From the NCBI RefSeq assembly GCF_002994745.2, contig NC_037090.1, forward strand, positions 36,699,001 to 36,763,000: DNA of 64,000 nucleotides. The letters run 5' to 3'. Below, one piece after another: positions 38,401-48,196 of the stretch. Under the pieces are notes generated by a model. That model was not told where the DNA came from, did no database searches, and saw nothing but the letters and a program-made list of their open reading frames with translations. Source of the DNA: Rosa chinensis. Lineage: Eukaryota; Streptophyta; Magnoliopsida; Rosales; Rosaceae. The position numbers and the translations under genes are program-made. Position 1 is the first letter of the stretch, and the number at the start of each line of letters is the position of its first letter.

Positions 38401-40961
38401 TTGTTATTGTGTCAATGCTAATGATTCTGTTTCTTCTCAGATTTGTCTTAGTTCTTCCTCGACTGATGATACTCTCAATCTTTGGCATAGACGGCTCTGC
38501 CATGTGAACTACCAAGACTTGGTGAAGCTCTCCACCAAAGAAGGGGTAAGGGGTTTGCCCAAATTGAGTGGGAAACCAACCGGTATGTGTGAGGGTTGCA
38601 AGCTTGGTAAGCAAACTCGTTCCTCACATAGGGTCATTAATTCTATGTCTACTTCACAACCTTTGGATTTAATGCATATGGATCTGGTTGGACCTGTTCA
38701 AACTAAAAGCTTAGGTGGTAAGAAGTACATGCTTGTTCTAGTCGATGATTTTTCTAGGTTCACTTGGGTGAAATTCTTGTGTGAAAAATCTGATGCTTTT
38801 GACAACTTTCAAAACTTGAGCAAAATGATTTTAAATGAGCAATACTCTTCAAATAAATGCATTGTAAGACTTAGAACTGATCATGGAACTGAATTTGAAA
38901 ATGCTTCATTTGATGAGTTTTGTAATGATATGGGAATTAAGCATGAGTTCTCGGCTCCCATAACTCCGCAACAAAATGGTGTTGTGGAAAGGAAAAACAG
39001 GGTTTTAATTGAAATGGGAAGAGTTATGTTAAACTCTGCTGGTCTTGCTCATACTTTTTGGGCAGAAGCGATTAGCAATGCTTGTTATACCATCAATAGG
39101 GTTATCTTTAGATCGGGAACTGAAAAAACTCCTTATGAGATTTTGAAAGGAAAGAAACCAAATGTGAGCCATTTGAGAGTGTTTGGCAGCCCTTGTTACA
39201 TCTATAGGGATAGAGAATATCTTGCCAAATTTGATGCTAAAAGTGACAAAGGAGTCTTTCTTGGTTATTCATTGAATAGTAGAGCTTATAGGGTTTATAA
39301 CAAGAGAACTTGTTCTGTGATGGAAACCATTAATGTCTCTATTGATGACTCAATTGTGCTCTCACATACTCCTTGTATAAGTTTTGATCAGGTACTTTTC
39401 GAGAGAGAAAAGGATGATAATGCTGCTGCTGAAGGCCAAGAAGATGAGGAAGCTTCAGAGGGGATTGATGATACCTCTGCAATCCAGCCAGTTTACAGAA
39501 CTGGACAGCAGCAAGTACATAAGGATCATTCCTCTTCTGACATCATTGGTGATGTGAATGATGGTTTGAAAACAAAGAGACAAGCAAAAAGGGTTGTAAG
39601 CAATCTCTCTATTCTTTCATGTTTCATTGCAAAGCATCAAGAAGATATTAGCATCATTACATTTTATGGTTTTGTTTCTGTTATAGAACCTAAAAATGCT
39701 AAAGAGGCTTTGTGTGATGTTAATTGGATAAATGCCATGCAAGATGAATTGAGTCAATTTGCTAGAAATGATGTGTGGTTTTTGGTTCCTAGACCGGACT
39801 CTTCAAATGTCATTGGAACAAAATGGATTTTCAAAAACAAATCTGATGAAAAGGGTCAGATTACCCGCAACAAAGCAAGGCTTGTTGCTCAAGGGTATTC
39901 TCAAGTTGAAGGTCTTGATTTTGATGAAACCTTTGCCCCCGTTGCAAGGCTTGAATCTGTTCGTCTTCTCTTTGCCATTGCATGTCATTTAAGGTTTATT
40001 CTTTATCAAATGGATGTGAAAAGTGCATTTTTAAATGGTGTTCTTCAAGAAGAAGTGTATGTTGAACAACCTGCAGGATTCATAGATCCTATCCATCCCG
40101 ACCATGTGTATAGACTTAAGAAAGCTCTCTATGGGCTGAAACAAGCCCCTAGAGCTTGGTATGAGAGACTTTCCTCTCATCTTTTGGATAAAGGCTATGT
40201 TAGAGGTTCAATTGACAAAACTTTGTTTGTAAAAAGAACTTCTCATCATTTAATTCTTGCTCAAGTCTATGTGGATGACATTGTTTTTGGTTTAACTTCA
40301 GATTCATTGATTGAAGAATTCACTAATATCATGAAAAATGAGTTTGTGTGGCAAATTAAATTATTTTCTTGGTCTGCAAGTCCAACAAAGGAGTGATGGT
40401 CTCTACATCTCTCAAACCAAATATGCCAATGACCTTGTGAAAAAGTTTAGTTTGGATGCTGCTACTGCTGTCCGAAATCCCATGGGAACTAGTTCAAAAC
40501 TTGATGTGGATTTGACTGGAATTAGTGTTGATCAAACCTTGTATAGAAGCATGATAGGAAGCTTGTTGTACCTTACTGCTAGCAGACCCGATATTTCATT
40601 TAGTGTTGGTGTTTGTGCTAGATACCAAGCTAATCCTAAGGAATCACATCTAAAGGCTGTTAAACGCATCATTAGATATGTTTCTGGAACTTCTAACTAT
40701 GGGGTGGTGTACACCTTTGATTCCAATGTTGAGATTGCAAGTTATACTGACTCGGATTGGGCAGGAAATGTGGATGATCGAAGAAGCACCTCGGGTGGAT
40801 GTTTCTTTGTGGGAAACAATCTTGTTTCATGGCATAGCAAGAAGCAAAACTGTGTGTCTCTCTCAACTGCCGAAGCCGAGTACATTGCAGCTGGTAGTTG
40901 TTGCACCCAAATGTTATGGATGAAACAAATATGCAGGCTGTTTGTTATATATTATGTGTGA
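35410..40961 (+). pseudogene. Copia gag-pol polyprotein, interrupted three ways
   Basis: The gag opens at 35410 (a second ATG lies at 35431), with a UBN2-type capsid segment (YFDGKDYSQWKVMM ... YSLFAALSDKE). It is cut at about 36029 by a nested hAT element and resumes at 36718. Visible afterwards are the zinc knuckles [14 protein letters not shown] (about 37030) and [14 protein letters not shown] (about 37700), the protease active site [13 protein letters not shown] (about 38085), and the integrase zinc region LWHRRLCH...CEGCKLGKQ (38480-38620). The integrase core D-D-E follows ([30 protein letters not shown]). Reverse transcriptase has YVDDIVFG (about 40268). A frameshift near 40340 moves the remaining reverse transcriptase and RNase H (SYTDSDWAGN...STAEAEYIA) into another frame. 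RNase H ends abruptly at about 40940, without its usual CDN...HIEIRHHFIR end. Confidence 0.93.
36030..36709. mobile_element. hAT-like non-autonomous element nested in Copia gag
   Basis: The terminal inverted repeats are TAGGGGTGGGC and its inverse GCCCACCCCTA. The interior is full of AACCGAACCGG/CCGGTTCGG-like subterminal motifs. The 8 bp after the right end are ACATACTC. The left flank has ACATACTTTTC, i.e. the same duplication with three extra T. Gag codons read through cleanly from one side to the other across the element, which confirms a simple insertion. Confidence 0.88.
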
Positions 40962-42323
40962 TGCATTTAGTGTAGGTTGTGAAAAATAAGTGGTTTATTT
41001 CCTTTGGGGATTTCATGCATTGTTTCAATCCTGGAAAATAATGATCATGTCTTGATCTAAGATCAGAGGGTAGTGTGTTCATAATTTCTTCTTCCTTGGT
41101 TACTCAAGGTTCTCAAGACTCTTTGCATCAGCTTTCTATTGTTCACTGCTCATTTTTGTTAAAAAGTCTATCATCTTAAACTCTTGCACCTAAATCTCTT
41201 GTGGGGTTTCATATTGTGCTCAGTTTTTATGTTGGTTTGAGATGAGTAGTGTATGCTTCTTTGTGAAAATATTTAGAGAAGCTTGGCCAGGCTATTCCCA
41301 AAGTAAACGGGCCTCGATCGTGGTGAACGATATGAGGATTGGGAAGAAAAGGGAATGGCTTGGTCACCCCGGTGGTATCTTCTTGTTTGATATGCTCTTT
41401 TTGACTCAAGTTGATATGTCCTTTGGAGTGTCCTTGTTACACTTAATGCCTTAAAACCAACTGGTTTGAGAGCCATTGACATAAGACTTGTTACATGGGT
41501 CACAAATATGGGTTTTTTCCTAAAAGCTCCAGCTTAACAAAGCCAATGATTATGAGCTAAATAAATTTAAAAAAAAAAAAAAATTGGAGAGATAAGGATC
41601 AATGAAAACAAATAGGACTTCATCTCATTCCTTTGTAATCTCTTATGTATCAATTCTTATCCCTTGGAGGTTTAGCTCAAGTTTCTCAAAAAATTCAAGA
41701 ATCATGAAATGCTGCAAGTCATCTTTGAGCTGTGTTTACAAAAAGGAACTGTCAAATTGTCTTGAGTTTCTTTGTGGGATCTGGAGGGATTCAAATGTGC
41801 TCTGCAATCCACTGTGGCTCTTTGCCTGGCTTTTCAAGATAAATCTAGGATTGACTATGTCCTTCATCCTTGCTTGCTTGCATTTTTAAAATTCTCAATA
41901 ATCCGCTGCATATATTGAGGGGGAGTATTCATTAATACATGTGGTCTTCCTTGTGTTCTTCAAAATTGAAGGTTGTTATTTCAAAAATGTTATCCAAGTT
42001 GGCCATTTGCATTTTTCTGCAGATTTTGTACTCTTGAAAGGATGTTTTCTATTCTTGTTGATAGCATTTTCCCTTTGTCATTCCTAGACAAAAAGGGGGA
42101 GAAGTATTAGGTGCCTTTGTGGCTGTTCCTTATTGCTAATGCTTCATGTGATCTTAAAATGCTTTGCTTGGCTGCATTGTTTTTCTTGTGCCTTAATTGC
42201 CCATGCTTCACTTGGTATTTCTTGTGCAATTGTTTCAGGTTTGTTTTGCAACTGTTGTCTAAGTATTAGGCTAGTATTGTGTTGCAAAGTAGTGTTTTGT
42301 TTAGGAATGCCAAAGGGGGAGAT
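40962..42323 (+). other. Copia 3' spacer with three polypurine tracts
   Basis: No intact frame lies between RNase H and the 3' LTR. Three purine tracts resembling initiation sites for plus-strand synthesis occur: GAGGGGGAG at about 41917, AAAAAGGGGGAGAAG at about 42090-42104, and CAAAGGGGGAGA at about 42311-42322, the last directly before the LTR. An env-like frame, present in some SIRE relatives, is not visible. Confidence 0.7.
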
Positions 42324-43586
42324 TGTTAGTACAGTATTGGCATTCCTTCTTCACAAAACTCTATTCATTAAGAAGCCCAAGGTTGCAGCCCAAGCCCATA
42401 CTTGTTTAAATACAATTGTTGTGGTTGACTTGGTTGTTTTGCTGACCCTCGTGAAGAATGGAAAATCAGTTGCTAGCAGCTTTCCCATCTTAGCATAATT
42501 GATCAATTGCAAATTGCTTCTTTTTCTCTTTGGGGGTTGCCTTGCTGTCGAAGACCAAGACCAAGTTTGAAGACTAGTTCAATTAGAACTTGCTACCTCA
42601 TCAATTTGCTGCTTTGCTGCCTTGTTGACGTGCTTCCCCATCCCATCTCACCTTGTTGTCTTGTCCAAGATCAAGCTTCAACCTTGCAGTTCAAAAGAAG
42701 ACCCCTCTTCTCATGGCTCAAGTAAGCTCATGCATGGCATCTCTTTCTCAAACCCAATGGTTTTTCATGGGTTCCATTCCTATGTCAGTTTTGATTATGG
42801 AGCTTGAGTGTTTTAGTTTCTTGAATTGGTATTCCCAATTGAAATTAGGAGCATGGGTTTACATGGGCAATCTGAAATTATGGGTATGGGTTTACCTTCT
42901 CCAATTGAGTTTAAGGGTTCTTTGAGTGAACTGTGCTTTCTCTTCCTCCTATATATATATGGGTTCTCTGTTCATTCTCATGCATTGAAAATATTTGGGT
43001 TTTCAATCCCTTTGTTGTTTAAAGTTCTATCTCTTTGGTTTTCTGTTTTTCAAAGTGTCTTGTTCCATGTTGAAAACAATTTGAAAAACAACAAACCATT
43101 CAATCATTCATACATATCATATCTTGCATCCCATGAGGTCATTTTGCAAACTTCAAAGGTGAAATCTCCAAGAAGAACTTGCTGCGTTCATAGCTTGTTT
43201 CATAGCTGAGATTTCTGAGTTGTTCACTTGTGTAAACAATTAGCAAGAGTTAAGTACAAACAGTCTAGTGAGTCAGTCTAGAATGGTTGCCGAGTTCAGT
43301 GCAATCACTGTGTTGTAATCTTGTAATTTGGTTTCATAGTGAATTGGTTTTGGTCTTTCAAGAGTTAAAGGCCACGCAGATGTTTTCCCTCGTTAGGGTG
43401 TTTACTGCGTTAACAAAAATCTGTGTTCTTTAATGCTTTAGTTGGTTTGTTTGATTGTTCAATATATTCTGTTCAATATCAGCACTCAGGATTGATCACC
43501 CAGTTGCAATCCCTGAGAAAGTTTTGAACGAAAAAAATTGGTTGTGAGCCTATTCACCCCCCTCTAGGCTCCTTCTAGGATCTTCA
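42324..43586 (+). repeat. 3' LTR of the Copia element
   Basis: 1263 bp and nearly identical to the 5' LTR. The differences include two small deletions of about 6 bp each in this copy. Confidence 0.96.
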
Positions 43587-45171
43587 AAACTTGAGTAAAG
43601 AAAGGATTCTCCTGTCATTTGTTGTCTTATTACTTGGTAAATTTGGGATTTCTGAGAAAAAATTGAAAATGTTTGCAGTTCCAGAAGGAAAGGATGAGAA
43701 GACTGAACTAGATGTATACAACTTTACAGGGGAAGGGGGAGTTGCACTTGCCATGTGCAACGTTGATGAGGTTTGATTTGCTAATCCATGGTGTTTTAAT
43801 TGAAACAGTTGCTCGATCGCAGCGAGTAAGCCTTTTGCTTCTTTTGTTGTGTATTTTTTTTGTGTGCATGTAGTCAATCCGTGCTTTTGCAGAGGCTTCT
43901 ATGACCACAGCTTATGAGAAAAAGTGGCCTCTTTGTCTTAGCACAAAAAATACTGTTCTTAAGAAGTACGATGGAAGGTATGCATATTCTCTATTGGTCT
44001 TTTATTAATATATATAGGATTTTATTTATCATTCTCCAAGTTATGTCTATACTTTTTTTCTTTCCTAAACCCTTATTTGTTCCTGAGATAAGATTCAAGG
44101 ACATATTTCAAGAAGTATATGAAGCCCAGTGGAAATCTAAGTATGAAGCTGCTGGCATATGGTGAGGAACTTGGTGATTTTGCATTCCTATGATGGATTT
44201 TTAGGTCTATTGCTTATTTATTGACTTTATATGATTGGATTGGAAGGTATGAACATCGTCTCATTGATGATATGGTCACTTATGCACTTAAAAGCGAAGG
44301 TGGTTTTGTTTGGGCATGCAAGAATTATGATGGAGATGTACAAAGTGATTTCTTAGCCCAAGGTTTGTATGACAGACTTCTAGCAACCCTTTTTTTCTTC
44401 TGTCTATCATCATCTAGTCCAAGTTATAGTTTCTAACTTTTGGTTGCATTATAGGTTTTGGATCTCTTGGATTGATGACTTCAATACTGGTATGCTATAA
44501 CTGCTTTGGTGTCTACTTTCTCTTTCCTATCCACCTTCCCTTCCATCAGAATCTCAATACACTTTGTGTTTTGTGAATCCTTGTCCTTCACTTACTAGAG
44601 CTTTTTTCATGACTGCAGGTGTGCCCAGATGGAAAGAATATAGAAGCTGAAGCTGCCCATGGTACAGTTACTCGCCATTATAGAATCCACCAAAAAGGAG
44701 GTGAAACGAGCACAAACAGCATAGCTTCTATTTTTGCTTGGACAAGAGAGCTTGCACACAGGTACTTTATAAAGTTCATTCTTCATGTTGATACTCCTCT
44801 GTTTTTCAAGGTTGTATGATATAATTTCATGTCGAAAAATTTCGTAACAGGGCAAAGTTGGATGACAATGCTAAACTGTTGGATTTCACTCGAAAGCTGG
44901 AAGCAGCTTGTATTGGAACTGTGGAATCTGGGAAAATGACCAAGGATCTTGCGCTAAATATTCATGGACCTAAGTAAGTATCTACTAGTGAGTTGTTTCT
45001 TCATCCTTCGTGTGTGTGCATGTCACACTGGGGTTGTGTTTTTCTGCCTCTTTGCATGGAAAGTGATTTCATCGTATGCTTATATGGTGTAGGGTTGCTA
45101 GGAACCACTACTTGAACACGGAAGAGTTCATTGATGCCGTCGCAGCAGAACTAAGAGCAAAGCTTTGTTGA

Positions 45172-45690
45172 AAGCATAGTGGGAGCAGTTGCAGATTTGA
45201 TTCTATGCCTCGAAACTAATATCTTTCTGTTTTGTGCTTCATTCCTGGTGTTCTGACTTCTGAGTATTAACAGCCATAACTTGTGTAAAGTAATATCAGC
45301 TAAAACCAGTCTTTTAGGGTGGCAAAATTAACACATTTCATTATAAATGTCAGTTGTCGTTTGGATATTATTGTTTCTCTCATTTCCTTGTGATTTTCCT
45401 TTTCATTTATTTCATTATTTTGCCAGTTACATTTCTTCATTTGTTGAACTTAACGAGTTGTGAGTTTTGTTTCATGGTCGGGCAGCTACGCCATTCACCT
45501 TTCCTCATACCATAAACAATGGCAAAGATTGATTTCTACTTTTACCTCCAAAGTTTGTCATTTCTATTGTTCCAAAAACTCCAAATGAACATTATCAATC
45601 TGGAGTCTGGAGACATCCATTCCATTGTTTGAAGTTAAAAGAATGAGATATTGTTTGCTCAAAAATCGTCTCAGCCACGTGTCACTAGGC
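45172..45690. other. 3' flank of ICDH copy A
   Basis: Non-coding. A GGTCGGGCAGCTACGCCA-like stretch (about 45478) is paralleled downstream of the intact copy (GGTCGGGCAACTGTGCCA, about 51657), so the duplicated segment reached beyond the gene end. Confidence 0.5.
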
Positions 45691-45699
45691 CGAGGGCTT

Positions 45700-46900
45700 C
45701 TTTGGCTTACACGTGCCTTTTTGGAGTGGTGACGTGTGCGCGGGCGTGCCAACGCGCTGCCGGGAGACCAACCGAGGTTTTGTTCTACATTGTAGATTTT
45801 GCGCAGTTCTGACTTCTGATCAACTAATTGTGGCCCGAGGAAGAATCGATCTCGGTCGCGGAGTTCTCTCAGCTGCCTTGAATGCAAGGACTTTAGCACG
45901 GATCGACCTTACCTAGCCGCAGTCTTCTGTGTAACTCGGTGATTGAGGTAAAAGTGAAGTGATGATGATTCTTTTGTGATTTTGTATAAAGTAAATGACG
46001 TAAAGTAAACAACAACAAATAAATAGCATAAATGAAAGTGCAGGTAAAGAAAGTGCAAGAATGTAAAAGTGCAATAAATAAAATGTAGAAAGATAAAGAA
46101 CAAAAATGTAAACCTCGGGAAATAAAGTGTAGCAAAGTAATATGCAAAAAGATAAATTGTTGTAAAGAACAACAATGTAAAGTGCAGGAAAGATAAATAC
46201 CAGTAAAAAAACGATAAGATAAACACATAAAAATTGATAAGTGTTGCTAAAACATTGAAATGTATTGAGATAAAATTTGAGTAATCGCGTAGAGCGTTTG
46301 ATCGAGGACCTCTAACAATGATGCCTATGGTTCTTTTTATAGTGAAAGATACACTATTGAATAAAGGAAAAGATAAAAATCTTGGTTCTAACTGTCGAGA
46401 TCGCATTGATTGCATGAATTTTTATAGTGAAAGATACACTATTGAATAAAGGAAAAGATAAAATCTTGGTTGTAACTGTCGAGATCGTATTGATTGCATG
46501 AATTCAAAATTGTGAATCAATGCATGGTTACATGCATTTGAATGCTAACTTGGGAATTAAAACTCATAATTGTGCATTTAAGCTAATTGTCTCAAATTAT
46601 AATCTCCGCGGCTTTTAAATATCCTGAATCCTTTTAACACGCGCCTGCAGCTTACGGCCTTTATGAACTTGATTAACACCATTCGATTGCTGTCATTCAT
46701 TATGCCGCGGCCATTTAATAGCGGTCATCTATTATGTCGCTACTATTCAACCATTCAACTGTGGTCCTAAGCTAAATTTCTTGTGGACCCTCCCACATGT
46801 GTGCCATGTAGACCTTGCCAAATTTAAGTTCAAACAAATACATGCATTCCAAATGAGAATGAAGATACTTCAAATATAGATTTTGGAGTTGGACACGAAC
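45700..46900. mobile_element. probable LTR/leader fragment of a Gypsy-type element
   Basis: It is GC-richer at 45700-45920 (GGCCCGAGGAAGAATCGATC..., GGATCGACCTTACCTAGCCG), then shows a long A-rich stretch with AAAGTGCA motifs. There is no coding frame with similarity. The pattern resembles plant Gypsy leader/LTR DNA, but termini and target duplication were not found. Confidence 0.35.
46334..46502. repeat. 85-bp tandem duplication (two copies)
   Basis: Two adjacent copies (46334-46418 and 46419-46502), each starting TTTTTATAGTGAAAGATACA and ending near TGATTGCATGAA, with few differences. Confidence 0.92.
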
Positions 46901-46929
46901 AAAACACATGCCCACAAGGGCTAAAAGGT

Positions 46930-47440
46930 CCAAGCACTATCGATTTTGGTGGAGTTTTTTCATGACCATGAGGGGCTGTTCAAGGGTGCTTTTGCTCATA
47001 AAATTGATGTTCCTAGTGTCATCGATGTGGAGGTCCTAGCGGTGATTGAAGCTCTATGTGTGGTCTGGTCTCGAGGTTAGACTCACGTACATTTGGCACG
47101 TAACAAATTCTTATGCATTGTTTCAAAAATCCCTCTTTAATTACTTGAAGGTTTCGAGTGACTTGGCTTAATTGTCTGCACTTACGTAATTTTCATTTCC
47201 ATGTTTCTCATATCTTTAGAGAAGGTAATCGTTTGGCAGACATATTTGCAAATTATGGTACAACTCATGAGGGTTCTATATGGTGAGAGACTCTTCCTAC
47301 ATACAGTGTGGTAGATCACTCACATTCAGGTTTGAGGGTATGCCTTGTGCTCTACGTTGTCACATTTGTCCTATATTGTCCGATTTCGTGAACTAATAAC
47401 ACCGAATCTCTTAAAAAAATAAAAAGATAAAAAAACTTAA
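46930..47440 (+). mobile_element. LINE (non-LTR retrotransposon) 3' end, RNase H relic
   Basis: Broken plus-strand frames read DHEGLFKGAFAHKIDVPSVI, then DVEVLAVIEALCVVWSRGWT and later REGNRLADIFANYG. This is the RNase H-like domain found at the end of plant LINE ORF2 and related reverse-transcriptase relics. At least two frameshifts are present. An A-rich tail (AAAAAAATAAAAAGATAAAA) follows at about 47415, consistent with a 3' LINE end. Confidence 0.65.
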
Positions 47441-47638
47441 AATTATCATAATAATTTTGACCAGAAATTTCCAAATTGAATATTAGAATACAGGGTTTAA
47501 AATATAGATTAAAACCGAAAAAAAATATCAAAACCGAACCGAAACTCCTATTTGGGTTTCGCTTTGGATCCGAAACTTGCCAGTTATTTAGTTATTATGC
47601 TAGGTAAAAAGGGGAGCTTAATAAAAATCAGTTTCTAA

Positions 47639-47890
47639 CTACGGTTGGCATCTTAGCTCGCTAGTAGTGCTAGTGATAAAATAGATCAGGGGCTTCTTAA
47701 ACTCTGAAGCGGGAAGAGCCCCTACGAAAGAGAACTCCTCCCATTCGAGGATGAACCGGATGGCCTTACGCAATTGGATAGAGTCATAGAGACATAGACC
47801 GGAAGATATTCTTCTTTTACCAGATCCAACCACTCGCCCCATCCCAACTAACAAATGCAAAATGGTCCCCTTTTGTAACAGACTCGTAAG
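47639..47890 (-). other. unidentified open frame, possibly organelle-derived
   Basis: The minus strand carries a 73-codon frame (MHLLVGMGRVVGSGKRRISS ... FSFVGALPASEFKKPLIYF). Its base composition differs from the AT-rich surroundings and its style is reminiscent of plant organelle non-coding DNA, so an organelle-to-nucleus insertion is possible. I cannot confirm this by eye, and no function is claimed. Confidence 0.25.
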
Positions 47891-48196
47891 AAAATTGGGA
47901 TATATATATGCTCCAAACCCTTAAACACTCACGTCGGTCGATGTGTCAGAAATAAATTCACAAAATCAATTGCGGTAGGTGAACACCGCCCGAATCACTC
48001 TGAAAAAGAAAAAAGAAAAAAACAAAAGAAAAAAAAAAAGTTGAAAATTTCACACATTGGTGACTTTAAATACCAAATACATCATCGCTGAGCTTTGCGC
48101 GATTCAGTAGTCAAAACTCACAGCCACTGAGCGACTCTCTATCCCTTGAAAAGAGTCGCCGATCCAAAACCTAACCAATCAATCAATCAAACCACA

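Larger units (their letters stand above)
34101..43586 (+). mobile_element. full-length Copia LTR retrotransposon (SIRE/Maximus-like) in ICDH intron 7
   Basis: It has two LTRs (34101-35374 and 42324-43586) beginning TGTTAG and ending TCTTCA. It is flanked by a perfect 5-bp duplication AAACT (34096-34100 and 43587-43591). A primer-binding site TGGTATCAGAGC follows the 5' LTR. Gag, protease, integrase and reverse transcriptase lie in Copia order, followed by a truncated RNase H, a roughly 1.4-kb non-coding spacer and several polypurine tracts before the 3' LTR. The large gag, long 3' spacer and repeated polypurine tracts suggest the SIRE/Maximus lineage. By eye the LTRs differ at about a dozen sites plus a few indels, roughly 1%, so insertion is recent. 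A nested element, a frameshift and the RNase H deletion make it non-autonomous. Confidence 0.96.
31825..45171 (+). pseudogene. ICDH: NADP-dependent isocitrate dehydrogenase, tandem copy A, inactivated
   Basis: All 15 exons of the intact neighbour are recognisable: 31825-31873, 33007-33050, 33197-33305, 33450-33487, 33638-33715, 33795-33848, 33920-34020, 43679-43770, 43874-43977, 44093-44161, 44247-44362, 44455-44489, 44619-44761, 44851-44973 and 45093-45171. Thirteen have exactly the length of their counterparts. Exon 3 is 109 instead of 110 bp (break near 33287) and exon 7 is 101 instead of 102 bp (break near 33932, just after IGRH). The two deletions do not compensate, and a stop follows soon after the first. 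A conserved Gly in SPNGTIRN is Val here. Intron 7 is occupied by a 9.5-kb Copia element. Exons 8-15 stay open, so decay is recent. Sequencing error at two separate sites is the alternative explanation. Confidence 0.93.

Noticed and set aside
34101..43586. Possibility that the insertion in ICDH is part of a novel gene system with DEAD-box or defence genes
   Set aside because: All coding content is standard Copia gag-protease-integrase-reverse transcriptase-RNase H with LTRs and target duplication.
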